Shown here in pieces: positions 45,513 through 57,420 of a DNA stretch of 64,000 nucleotides; position 1 is the stretch's first letter, and every line of letters begins with the position of its first letter. This DNA is from Glandiceps talaboti (taxonomy: Eukaryota; Hemichordata; Enteropneusta; Spengelidae): the NCBI RefSeq assembly GCF_964340395.1, contig NC_135566.1, positions 7,113,501 through 7,177,500 of the forward strand, written 5' to 3'. The notes under the pieces were generated by a model. That model made no database searches. It had not been told where the DNA came from and was given only the letters and a program-made list of their open reading frames with translations. Both the position numbers and the translations under genes were made by a program.

Positions 45513-45931
45513 TCAACAATAATAGTTGGAAACAACAAATGCCTTTCAATGTGGTGAGATCTTACTATAGAAAAAATTCCCTGTCTCTACTGGCCGTGGG
45601 ACTCGAACCCAGGACCTCTTGCTATGTTTGAATGCTAACAAAATTAAGAAGTACGCCACTCGTAGGATGTTTGACTGAAATGTTTGAAGACTGAGGGGGA
45701 AATTTGAGGGAGGGTAACTTTTTAGCACAACAAAACTAGGCGGAGGGTTACATGTTATGCCACAGACGCAGACAGGACTTGGTTTTCATCGCCCTCCCCA
45801 TGTAATTACCGTGAAAACTCCCTTAGACGGACCAAGTCTGTGTTTGTAAAAAAAAAAAATCGAAAAAGTTTGTTTTATGAAGAACGGAACTCAAACACAC
45901 AAAAAACCCCAACCCTATACTTATTGCAGCT

Positions 45932-45992
45932 ATACATACATACATACATACATACATACATACATACATACATACATACATACATACATACA

Positions 45993-46023
<31 letters not shown>

Positions 46024-46117
46024 CATACATACATACATACATACATACATACATACATACATACATACATACATACATACATACATACATACATACATAC
46101 ATACATACATACATACA

Positions 46118-46146
<29 letters not shown>
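45932..46146. repeat. (CATA)n microsatellite, ~215 bp
   Basis: An almost pure CATA run with one single-base slip near 45993. All long ORFs here on both strands are artefacts. Confidence 0.98.
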
Positions 46147-46150
<4 letters not shown>

Positions 46151-46409
46151 CAAGCTTACATTCTGTCAGATTTTTTTTGGAAAACGTGGAAGCATTACTC
46201 GGCCCCACATGCCCTGGGAATATGGACATACTAGTATGTATAATATAATTATGTATGATGAGCGCGCGGCCCCGTGGGATCGATGGTAGATATCAATATT
46301 TAATATCCAAAATAATTAAAATTTTGGTTTGTTTCTGATATGCTGTTATGTCGGAAAGTATACCTCGCAAATAATTGTTTTCTTGTTTTTACTCACTTGC
46401 ACACACCAA

Positions 46410-46450
46410 CCAATCCCCAGCCAATCCCGGAATCCCGACCCGGCACCAAT
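46410..46450 (+). promoter_or_regulatory. Cluster of three CCAAT boxes
   Basis: CCAAT at 46410-46414, 46421-46425 and 46446-46450, all on the plus strand, about 250-290 bp upstream of the proposed start at 46696. NF-Y binds such clusters in animal promoters. This supports a promoter here for the plus-strand gene. Confidence 0.5.
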
Positions 46451-46695
46451 CCCTCCAAGTTTGAAATTTCCCTCCGTCGCCGCAATGCATTATGGTCGCA
46501 ACCGCGATGTTTATTCATAAGGAGGTTTACAACTGACCCGCCGAGCAAGCGAGCTGCCTATGCCTTTAGTGACTATGGCTTGATAGTGAATTATTACGAT
46601 CACAGACTTATGGATTATGTAGCTGACTAAGAAACCATGTAAGGACACAGCGAGGAAGGCAATTCGCATCTCTTGTATTTATCCGTTGTCAAAGC

Positions 46696-49600
46696 ATGGC
46701 GGTCAAGCGCAAAGGTAAGAGAAACATAGACCGATCCCCCGAACTGTCCCCTGTCAATCGCTCGAAAGAAGCCGCCATGTTTGTTGTTGCCATTGAGCAA
46801 CATATGCAAGGACGCTATGCTCGTTACTATAGCGCTTCTTACATATTATCATATGGCGATCACAAGTAAAAATAACCCAAATAATTAGCGAAGACATTTC
46901 AACTTCATCAGATTATAGTAAATGTTGATATTTTTGAAGTCAGGGAAAGGATGTGGAACCAAAAACGTGCGAATAGTTTCACACCTGGGTATCGCTGGGA
47001 TAAAGCTCGTTATTCCCGGAAGTTTTCACAATCTTACCTGCGAGCTTTCTCAACTACGTCTCAAATCAGGGATTGATAACATCTGTTTGTTTATTGGTGT
47101 CTTAATAACACTTTTTATTAATGATTTTAATTAAGAAATCAGCTGTGAGTAATTAAATCGATCACATTCCTGACAGACTGTATGATGGCATAACTTAAGC
47201 TGACGTAGTGATTGACCTTAATTAATCATTATTAGTAAAGTATAGTAACTTGCTATTTTTTCACCACCAACCTAGACTATTTGTGACGGTTGTTGAAAAG
47301 TGCATTTTTCGATGATTGATAAATCGAAAACTCAACTTTGATCCCACATAAAATATTGCGTAAAGAATGACAATTAGATTACATTTATTGATTTGAATTA
47401 AAGCTCAATAACCAGTCTCGTAAATTTTTCTAGTGTCAGTTTAAAAAAGCATCAGCCTTGCTCCCGTGATAAAATCTTTCTAGCACGTGAAATTTCGTGT
47501 TCCATCTGTATGTATATACATCCCTATATTAAAACCTAATATGGGAAACGGGTACTTCACTATAGTGGTGGTATTCTATGGAACAATCTACCCCCATCCA
47601 TAAGATCAGCTCCGAACCCATCAATATTTAAAAGACAGTAGTCTGATAATGTAATTGGATATTTTGTAAAGTACATTTTGCCTCTGTAACTTTCTGTCCT
47701 AGTTTGTCCCTTTTTTGTTTATTTTTTTATGTGTACTAATCGTGCAACAGGTTCCATTGGGTGTGTGTGTCATGGTAAGAACACCTGGAATTGCATGGTA
47801 TCTCCTCAAGGCCTTGTCTACAAATCTCCTGGTGTATTAAATACATTATAGTAGCTCTTGACGAATTTAAAATTTAAAGTTAATTAAGATTTCAGATCAA
47901 CAAATGACTTTAATTCCCTCTGGTATTCTGTTTGCAGTGATTGACTTTGATATATTGTTTTGTGATAGGAACCAACATTTATACAGTTATGTTCTGCTTG
48001 GAATCCAAAGTGTGACAAACATCATTTCACTGTTAAATTTTATGAATGAAAAAAAAAGAAGAAAAAATCTGCAGGCATTTTAATAACATTGATGAAGAAT
48101 GTTGTCAGAAGTGAAAATTATATGTAGAGGCTGAGCAAACATGATTTCAGTCAGGTGTTGGTATCAAAGTCGTACAAAGAATGTAAATTAACATACTTTA
48201 ATGCAACGTGGATTAAAAAAGTAAGCATGCCAACCAGTTCGCGTGCTAGTTATGGTGCAGTGTAATGATGTACACCGACAGGGTCAGTTTAGATTCATGT
48301 TGCGTGACCTTCAGTTACCCTGTCAAATCAATAAATTGTCAACCACTTCAGTGGGTCACAATATAATACTCAAATTCTTTAGTTTACCTGTAGTTGGTTT
48401 ACAATAACTTACCTTCTATTGTACTAGGTGGACTTTAATTTTATCATTCTGATCAATGCGTTGACCCTGATTCTGAAGTTTTGTTGAAACTTGTCAAAAC
48501 TGAACCAGTGCCAAGAAAATACTTGTTGTACATGCTTGAACTTGACACATTCTCAGGGCATTTTGGGGTAAAATCACAGCTGGAATTATAATGGATAGCC
48601 TTCTGTATTTAGAGAGGTATACATAGGTTATTTTACTGTGACTGCTGTGTGTGCAATCTAACCATATACAATGCACCTTATTCTCATTCATTCTTGCAGT
48701 GTTTTTGCAAGGGTTTAGGAACCCTGGTAACAGAGTGGGAAATTTGGTAAAACTTTCCATAATTTGTATTATGATTTTGGTGCGGAATCAATGTTTTGAA
48801 ATACCATGGGAAACTCGGATGGATTTCATGAGTTATCATCCATAACAAAAACATTACAATGTATGTTTTTCACATGTTGGAACTGCAGGAATGTGTGTGT
48901 GTGAACCATGTAATAACACCACAGAAAAAACAGAGATTGACCCATTTTGAAGTATTTGAGAGCTTTTTGATTGAATTAATGATTAAATGGCCTGAAGGAG
49001 TTGCAAACACCAACAAATAAATAAATTTGTGTGTGATATACCGACAAGACAAAAGAGTGATTTTCACTGTTGCAGGTAATTACTGAACCCAAAGTTGAAC
49101 CATATTCTGTGTTTTCACAGTATGAAATAAAATCTAGCTGAGTTCCCAAGGTGTTTTATACCAGAATTCACTATCAGTGTTTATGGGCAGTAATTTGATG
49201 AAAGCTATCTGAGTTCTCCAGTCAGTTTACCAGAGTCGTCTGCCAGTGTTTTTGTACTTAAAGTGCAGTATTTTAAGTTGGTCAAATCTACCTGCATTCC
49301 CTGGTCACTTTACCAGGGTTCCCAACACACAGTTATGGAACAATATAACGGAAATTATGCCACTTTTATTCCCTTTTACCATTCTGTTATCGGGCTTTCC
49401 CAACAGACGGAAAAACGATTACTGCTGATTTACATTTATTTATGAAAAATAATTTGATTTCTATCTGAACATAATGCCTTTACTATACATGTATGTATGA
49501 CATGAATTCTTGATGCATACCTTTGCCAGCAACAAAGACATTACAGGGGACCCTGTTCTTTGTATATCCCATAACATTTTGCCCTTCTCTTTCTGAACAC

Positions 49601-52600
49601 TCTAATGGATTGAATAAACAAACTCTCTGTCTATTTCTAGCACAAAGCGTAGCTGACGTGTATGTTGCTTTGTATTGCTTACCATGACTTTGAAAATACG
49701 AGTGTTCTATCTTTCTCTACTGCAATTGTTGGACAGTATACCCAATTAGCCGACAAACCATTGTACTGCAAGGGCTGAATGTCTTGTACAAATGCTACTG
49801 TGGTAACCATAGTAACATAGTATTTCTAATTAACTTGTCAAGTTTCAAATTTGTCATATTTGTAGTCATCAATTGTGTTTAATCATAGGTGGTTTTGTTT
49901 GAATAGAAAAGACACTAATTATAAAGTCAAATCAAATAAATGTGAACTGGTTACGAATATACTAAGATATTTGAATTTGAGGCCGTAAAACGTGGTCATG
50001 GTACCAAACAAAGGTGAGGATGCAGTCATTGTTATTGAATATAAGTCACATGGTCTTTTGCTTCGAGTAGGTGCTTTAAAAATGAATGATTTAACAGTAT
50101 TTAATAGTAGTATGCATTAACAAATTGTATGCTTTAAAACCGAAAATATATTTAAACTCCAGTTTGTTGTTGGACATTACAAGAACATGTGTCTACATTC
50201 AGGATAACCATCGTTTCCCTCTTTAATTGAGTTTGTGCAGGTATAGCTATATTATTCTTTAGTAAGTTTTCTTCATTTCATGTTGCAAGCTTAGAAAATA
50301 CTTCTGACCTCAGGGTTTTGTAACTACAGCGGATTTCAAAATACTATTCACTGACTCTGTTTGATACAACCACACAGAAATCAATAAGAAATTACACACG
50401 CTATGTCACTTCAACAACAAGATCACAATTTATTGCTACATTTAGTCTGAATGAAATAAACCATTTAAACCAATGTACTGCAACAAGATGTAGACACACA
50501 GGTGCCAATGTTTTGATGTCTGTATTTGACGTCTGCATGGTGGCACATCAGTTCATTTCATTTAGACAAAATGTTGCAAGAAACTGTATTCATTCAATCT
50601 TGCTATCTGTACAATGTAGCATGTGTAGTTTCTCAATACCAACTTCAAGGTTGTATCAAACAGAGCCACTGAATGGTATTTTGAAATCTGCTGTACTCAT
50701 CTTCAATTCATGGTGACAAGACCCCTTATGTCAGTCATATTAAATTTTCTTCCTCCGAACATTTAGAATATTGAAGAATTATCAAAGTAAACAAAGTCAT
50801 ATTATTTGTATTTTTTCCACATCTACATGTTATATGAGTGTGTGAAGCATTGGTATGTTTGTACTGGAGAATTGACAGATCAAACATACAGGTCATAGAT
50901 TTTCTTTATCAATTTGATATAGATCTTGTCTGTCTCAGACAAAAACTTACAACTCTGATAATTTACTATAATACTCCCGAGTATTGTATTACAAAATTGA
51001 TTGCAAATGATGTTATAACTAGTTTTAAGGGTTGTAAGTAGGTAAGATAAAGTAAGTTCTAGTTATTTTATATACTGTGATACTATGATAGATTATTTGT
51101 ATCACGTGCAACAAGATTATTCTGTATAATCAGAATCTTATCGAATTTTACCAGATTTCTACCTCTCTGTTACCAGGGTTCTTGAGCCTTAGAAAAAAAA
51201 TGTGTCAAAAATTGACTTAGATTCCACCACACAAGTGCATCTTGTAACTGGAAAATTGGCTATTATATTACTAACGTGTGGGCAATGTGTTCATCTCATG
51301 CTGGTCTGCAATATGCTTCAAACAAGTTCCGTTGTTATATCGAATTGAACTTTTGTTCCAAACACAAACTTGAAAATTATAACTTGAAATTTTCAACTGT
51401 ATGCTTCAGTCTTTGCCAACAGATTGTCCACTATTCAGAACATACCGTATTTCAAGTTTGTGCGTTGAACAAAAGTTAAATTTGATGCTATGATTTACCG
51501 ACACAGATGAATTTTCATTTGGAGATAAGTTCCATTGTTATGTAAATCATGCACTTGATCATAACCTACCACATCTTTAATTATTGTTTTACTTTATGAA
51601 TATGAATTACCTACCAGCACCCTTTAGGGCTAGGGAGAACCCAGAAAAAATGGGGAATGATTACCAGCATTTGTCGATCCTGCTATGTTGTGTTAAGCTG
51701 ACTGTCAGTATCACTGTGTAGAAGTACTTTTACCTTTACTTTATGACATCACAAGTGTGCAAACAAAGTAAATCAATTTTGTACATAGAGATGGGGTCAT
51801 GTTTATTGATAATGTCAATATCATATTCATGGCGAGGTGGAGAATACTGAAATGGTGGGAAAAAAACCCAACTAGTTCTAAGAATTGTGTAGAGGTCCAC
51901 TTCGGATTAGGATTAACATCTTAGTGTGAAATAAGTTCTTTAGAATAGTATAGAAAAAGAATGATCATATGTAATCCTTCTTTAGATATCACTAATCTGG
52001 TGACCTGGGATTGAAACATGACCCTTTAAGAATCCCTGTAATCTGAATTGTAACCATAACTCGTTGTTATATCCATTGGGGAGGTGGATGCGAACAGTTG
52101 GAGGTGGGGGGGGGGGGGGTAAGGAAAATAGCAAAACATTTAAACAAATCCACCAATACTAATTGTCAAATAAACCCCCTGTAAATATGAGTTATGCATA
52201 TAACCATCACTCACTATAAAATTAATCACTTCAAATCATATCAAGTAAATATAACCTCAGTCCTGTCAACTGTATTTTTCTAACATTATTTCCATTTGAA
52301 TCGTAATCAGAACTTCTATGATTTTTGTCGCAATGCCGCAAAGTTAATCAATATTGGTTATAATATGTATTTAATAACTTATAATAATAATTGTATTGGT
52401 TTTGTAAATTGCTTTGTACTATTTTTATCGAACGTCACTCATGAGTCATAACGCTGTACAAATTCAGTCGTTAATGTAATTCAGTGAAACCTTTTATATC
52501 AAAATGTTCCTACACTATTAAGCTACTCTGCAGGACACTATATTTGTATTGCAGCACACTGGTGCACTGTGTTCACCACATTATTCATAACATGCTTTGC

Positions 52601-53693
52601 TTGTGTCTAAACTTTGAATTCAACATTTGTGTATATTTTAAATTTTGCATTCTTCGAAGGATATGATTTTGAATTATGAAATTCGTGTCACAAAATATTA
52701 TATTTTTGTTTGATTTGTTTCCTTTTAATTTTCAAGCAATCACAAGTTTGAAACCATTTCTGTGGATTTATTTATGCTTTAATTCTGATTTCACAACCAG
52801 TGGTTATAAAACCTATCAGAATTTAACTATATACTTCTGTGTGTCGCAAGACCACCATGGAAATAAATGTTGATTGCTTTCTTGTTTCTAGGCAATACAT
52901 TTTTTTGTATGTTTAACAAGATTGTATTGCTAAATAGATTAAATAAATCTGAATCTAAAAATCTGTCACCAACCTGATGAATATACATATATTCAGCAAA
53001 TTTCTCTGAATGTAATATGAATGGACATAACGTTAATAAATAGTACATGTAAAACCAGTGTTAGCCATATTCAGCAGTGTTTCTGTTAAGGTTTAGGAAC
53101 CCTACTTCCAGAATGGGGAACAGGGTAAAAGGTGCATAGTTTCCCAAACAACCTACCATGATTTTGTTTAGGAACCCTGGTAAAATGACTGGGGAACCTA
53201 CAGTAGATTCTATCTAATTACCTCTCTCAACGAAAAAAAAACTGATTCAGGAAATCTTATAAAGTTATATATTATATATACCGTAATATTTCTCTCTCTT
53301 ATTTTGTAGATTTTCAAAAGGCTGTTGCCTTTATTCAGGACTTTTTGTTAAAACTGACAGCAGATCAAGAATGCGCAGAGCTGCGGGACAGCCTCAATCT
53401 GGTCTTACTACAGATGCAGAAATATTACAGGATAATACGATTATCCCACCAAAAGAAAATGAACACTGAGAAGGACGTACGGAAGTCCATGCCGCACGGA
53501 ATGCGACCAATTACGCCGTATCAAGAGGCTCAGGACAGATTTACATGGAAGTGGTTACATTTGGAAAATCCTAAAACGGCACCAAAGATGGTGACATTAC
53601 CTCTTGATGCAAGAGATTCATTGAGTCTACCTCTCATGTTACAGGCAATTCAAGAAGGTGATATGGAGTTGCTTAAACAACTAACAGCTAAAG
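46696..53693 (+). CDS. Unrecognised protein-coding gene (first two exons proposed; 3' part not found)
   Basis: The exon at 53310-53693 is convincing: TTTTGTAG acceptor, AAAG|GTAAGG donor, 127 complete codons with non-repetitive protein composition. It starts FQKAVAFIQDFLLKL, continues with predicted helices (RDSLNLVLLQMQKYYRIIRL), a segment MPHGMRPITPYQEAQDRF and WKWLHLENPKTAPKM, and ends LPLMLQAIQEGDMELLKQLT, which looks like the opening helix of an ankyrin-type repeat. Its acceptor needs one upstream base. At 46696, ATGGCGGTCAAGCGCAAAG|GTAAGA gives MAVKRK plus one base, so the join is in phase and creates an Asp codon; a CCAAT cluster lies upstream. I do not recognise the family. The 6.6-kb intron and the short first exon are inference. 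The next exon is unknown. Confidence 0.55.
47543..47641 (+). pseudogene. LINE reverse transcriptase C-terminal relic
   Basis: 32 codons then a stop read GKRVLHYSGGILWNNLPPSI and continue to PSIFKRQ. The H/F-x-YSG-x-x-LWNxLP-x-x-IR-x-(n)-FK pattern is the common C-terminal end of Jockey/CR1-like LINE proteins. Upstream the frame is lost, so this is a 5'-truncated or decayed copy. Confidence 0.6.
49135..49330. repeat. Dispersed ~80-bp repeat monomers (2-3 copies)
   Basis: Contains TGAGTTCTCCAGTCAGTTTA, CCAGAGTCGTCTGCCAGTGT and, at its right end, TTTACCAGGGTTCCCAACAC. The same phrase set occurs in the 4870-5250 array. Confidence 0.6.
50701..50760 (-). repeat. Short palindromic interspersed repeat, copy D (half)
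   Basis: On the minus strand it carries GAGGAAGAAAATTT, then TGACATAAGGGGTCTTGTCA and a TTGAAG end, matching copy C at 26724-26848. Confidence 0.5.
53060..53215 (-). repeat. Dispersed ~80-bp repeat, inverted copies
   Basis: Contains GTTTAGGAACCCTGGTAAAA and a GTTTAGGAACCC repeat, the reverse complement of the TTTACCAGGGTTCC phrase. It ends about 95 bp before the 53310 exon. Confidence 0.55.
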
Positions 53694-54435
53694 GTAAGGA
53701 CAAGGTTTTCCCAAGTCACCTTCTAACCATGTGTTACGCACCACACCCCATTCCCTATGTGCAGTCCATACTAAAGGAGACCTGTTTTTTTACGCTTACA
53801 GACAAAACAGTCTCTTCATTGAAAACACAAAAAATTCTTACTACTGTAATCAAAGTATACTGAGGGGTACATGAATGGGGATGTTGCACCTCATAACGTA
53901 AAAAAATGTACATATATAGTAACATTCACATTCAATGTATTGTCATTGCATGTATCCTAGCAGCTGTTCATATCCACAATGAATAGGATATCTGATATTA
54001 AAATGAGACAGTGAAAAACAAAACCAGACAAGTTTTCCCTGTGTATTATGAAATATTGAGCGTCGTACTTATACTAATAGTACTATATGAATTCAAAATA
54101 CATTTGCCTTTCTTAAGATTTCCAGATGTGACCTTTCTATTTGTGAATAGCATGAATGGATTGAGCACTGCTGTTATAACAGATTGTGAGCTGTTATCAA
54201 AGTTATGGGGAGAGGGTCAACTTACATAAAAAGTTATCATCCTCTCAACCGAGGCAAATCTTGTTTCTATGATTGATACGCAGCAAACAGGTTGGCTGCT
54301 GTGACCTGCCGTTAAATATAACAGTACTACCATTCAATGGGTGCTGAATATAGTGGCACTCATTTCAATTGAGTTAAACCTTGCATATGTTCTGTGGTAA
54401 TTCTTGTGATAATTCTAGCAATTGTGAGATCCCAG

Positions 54436-54900
54436 TGACAGTTGAAAGAAGTTCAGTGACAGCCTTGAGAGGAACGTCAGTGACAGCAAATTTTAAACTC
54501 TTGTATAAAACCAACATTGATAACCCCTCAGTATCAGGTCATGTACTACTTTGCATAAGTTCAGTGGTAACGGTAATAATAATTCTCACAATTGCAAGGA
54601 ATGAACCCCAGTGACAGTCTTGAGAGGACATCCAGTGACAGTCTTGAGAGGAGCCTCAAAGACAACTAACTTCACACTCTAGTATAAAAAACTAACATTA
54701 ATAACCCCTCCCTATCAGGCGAAATGGTACAAGCAAATTATTGTTTGTCGTACTTTTTTCATTGTCACATTTATTATAGAACAACTTCAACGACAAAAGT
54801 AGTGACAGCCTTGAGAGGAACCTCAGTGACAGCTAACGTCAGACTCTTTAGATTCTAGTGAAAACCCCAAAATACCTGTACCTATCAGGTCATACTGTAA
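54436..54900. repeat. ~180-bp degenerate tandem repeat, three copies
   Basis: Each copy has CAGTGACAGCCTTGAGAGGA, then a TAAACTCTTGTATAAAACCA-like and AACATTGATAACCCCTC block and TATCAGGTCAT. Confidence 0.65.
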
Positions 54901-55304
54901 AACCAAATTTTTGTTTCATCAATCTTCCTTCACATTTACATCTATCCATAGAAAGTAGAACAATGTCAATCATAAAATAAACACAATAATATTTCAATTC
55001 ATGTCATGGAGAAGAGGTTGGTGTCTATAATAGATGAAAAAAATAATTCTGGTGTCCTTGTAGCATTGTAATTAACAAAGTCATCCATTCCTATCTTTCA
55101 CACAGCATCATTGGTAGCAATGTAGTTTGTATACTTTGTAAATTTGCCAGAAGGTTTCCTAGCAGGTTAGGAGTAGTTCTCTCACTAAGGTGTCTTTGTG
55201 TTATGTGGTAAAACACGCAGAACTGGTGTAAAGGATAACCAGGGTGTTAGTATTTAAAGAAAGGTGTGTACAAATAACTCATGGTCCACTTTGGCTGTGG
55301 GGTA

Positions 55305-55395
55305 TACATGGTGTGAATTGTAAGGCTTAGCTAGGAGGGTATACATGGTGAGAATTGTAAGGCTTAGCTAGGGGGTATACAGGGCTTAGCTAGAT
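55305..55395. repeat. ~42-bp tandem repeat, ~2.5 copies
   Basis: Units contain GGTATACATGGTG, then GAATTGTAAGGCTTAGCTAG. Confidence 0.8.
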
Positions 55396-56779
55396 TCACT
55401 GCTTCTTTGGATATTTGGAACAATAGCTCAGGGTTAGTTTTATCTAACTCTATGCTATTGTTGTGTCTTTTTTTGTGGAAAACTTGACCCTTTGGGGAAA
55501 TTTCTCAAATGAGGTTAAAAATCATGAAGTGGTATAGAAATAATAGAATTATTCCAACAATATAAAGTGTTCATTCTGGTTGTCAAAACTGGATTTGTGG
55601 GAGTTACTTGGTGTGTATTGTCAAGTTCAAATTCAGTACTGTGGAAAGAGAGTTGTCAGCCATTGTTATGATATAGTTAAAGTCATTACCAATATTGGCT
55701 AAAGTTTGAAAAGTTCTACTTGTAACATGTACTTGAAATTTTGACTATTTCATTGACTTTTCATGATGTTTTTATGTCTACCATAAAGCTTTGAATAGTT
55801 TTGGTACATGAAGATTTCTCATTCTGCAGGTCGTAGAGGACAACAATGACATTGTTAAGCTCAAGGCCATCAGAGATTGTTACCCCTTGTTCTGGTTTTG
55901 AAGTACTTTTAAATAGTCAGTTTTATCAAAAGCGCCATGATTACTTAGGATTGCTTGTTTGTCGTACTCCATTGTTTTGTTGAATGGCAAAACTATTTAT
56001 GCATTCTTATGTTGTGTAGAAGTATCCAATCTCACAGCAGTTTTAGATTACAAACTGAGAAAACATGGCTGTACACATGACAAACACCGTAACAAACAAG
56101 TTAGAGGGGGTAGTAAACATTTAAAAGTTTGTCACAAAAAAAATTTTAAAAAAAATTGGCAGTTTTTATCATAAAGTTCAAACAAAGTGTAGCACACTAA
56201 GTGTGGAGGTGTGCGGATGAATTGATTTACACCCAAATGGTATGTGGACTGATAAACTCAATGATTACAAACAGAATGAAATGTTTGAACTATTCCCAAA
56301 AGTTGTAGGGCGAGGCATCAATTGTTGCTGTAATATGTGTACAATGTATTTGTACACCAAAATATCATAGAAAGAAAGCTGCTCACGCATAGTTTGAAAT
56401 TTGCATACAACTGCGTAGTGTCATTGAGTACAATACAATGCTGTTCCACCTTTTTAAAAATATGGTGGAGCATAATCTCTTTGATCAGAGTGGTACACAC
56501 ATATAATTTAATGTCACTGCATGCTTTTCATTGCATGTAGACTGTAAGTAGGGGAAAAGGTTAGTGGTGGTCTACTATTGGTTATGAACATTTTACGGTA
56601 CGTTGGTCAGGATAAATATGTGATGTCTTTTTCCTCACAATGTGATGGTATGTTAGGTTTAAATCATAGCGTACTAGTCTGTATTTATACAATGGATTGT
56701 ATACTGGATCTGTATTTCAACTTTCAAAGCACGTAATATTCTGTGCAGCACTACAAGAATATAGCCTGTGAACCTACCT

Positions 56780-57420
56780 ATTGAGGAGGTCTGTGTACTG
56801 CAGTATTATAGCAGTTTGTATGCACTGTAGTCACTGAGTCATTGCTGTAGTGTTGCAGTCTGTAGTGTATTGCAGTATGGTAGTCTGTGTAGAACTACTG
56901 TGGTATTACTATTTTGTACATTGCAGTGTTGCAGTGTCTATATATACTTCACTGAAGTATTGCACTTTTAACTGCATTGTGGCAGTCATTGCACAAGAGT
57001 GAACTTGTCAGTATACGTACATGTATAGTGGTATGACAGTCTGTGCTGGTACATGACAGTTTGCAGTGTACTGCAGCACAGCCATCTGTAGTGGTGTACT
57101 GCAGCATACATGTGCATCTGTGTACAAAAGCATGGCAGTCTTTGCACTGCAATGCAACATGATAATTCATTTACATACAACAATATAATACATTGAAGTC
57201 TGTGTCGCAGCATGACAGTCTGTATTGTAATGCAGTATGGCATTCCATGCACTGCAGCATGGCAATCTGTACTAGTGTTACATGTGACGGTATGTACTGC
57301 AGTATGGCACTTGCAGTGGTAGTTTATCTGCAGCAGAGAAGACAGTCTGTAAGCACTGCAGGGTAGCAGTCTGTTGTTAACACAGTAGCAGTCTACTGCC
57401 TCTTTCATGTACAAATGATA
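56780..57420. repeat. Degenerate CTGCAGTATGGCAGTCTGTA-type repeat region
   Basis: Many imperfect copies of short phrases such as GCAGTCTGTAGTGTACTGCA at spacings of roughly 30-45 bp. The minus-strand ORFs here (TDCHAAVH-like repeats) follow from the repeat. Confidence 0.6.

Larger units (their letters stand above)
42277..46695. other. Head-to-head interval between PP1 and the unrecognised gene
   Basis: 4.4 kb holding a LINE 3' relic (44289-44455), a dispersed 55-bp element (44661-44716), a telomere-like G-rich tract (44742-44781), a SINE (45199-45512), a long (CATA)n array (45932-46146) and a CCAAT cluster (46410-46450). The frame at 44165-44347 is open but ends in the LINE relic region and is not recognised. 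Confidence 0.6.
46715..53309. other. Proposed intron 1 of the unrecognised gene
   Basis: Holds a LINE relic (47543-47641), dispersed ~80-bp monomers (48700-48760, 49135-49330, 51160-51205, 53060-53215), a palindromic repeat half copy (50701-50760) and a poly-G run at about 52106-52120. A YY1-like ACATGGCGGC on the minus strand lies at 46780-46771. No further exon is recognised. Confidence 0.5.

Noticed and set aside
45823-46289. ORFs of YIHT/MYVC repeats
   Set aside because: Translation of a (CATA)n array only.
55829-55900. Possible terminal exon of the unrecognised gene after a TTCTGCAG acceptor
   Set aside because: Two alternative acceptors give short tails ending GRRGQQ or YPLFWF, both in phase but resembling nothing; an AG and a short frame are expected by chance.
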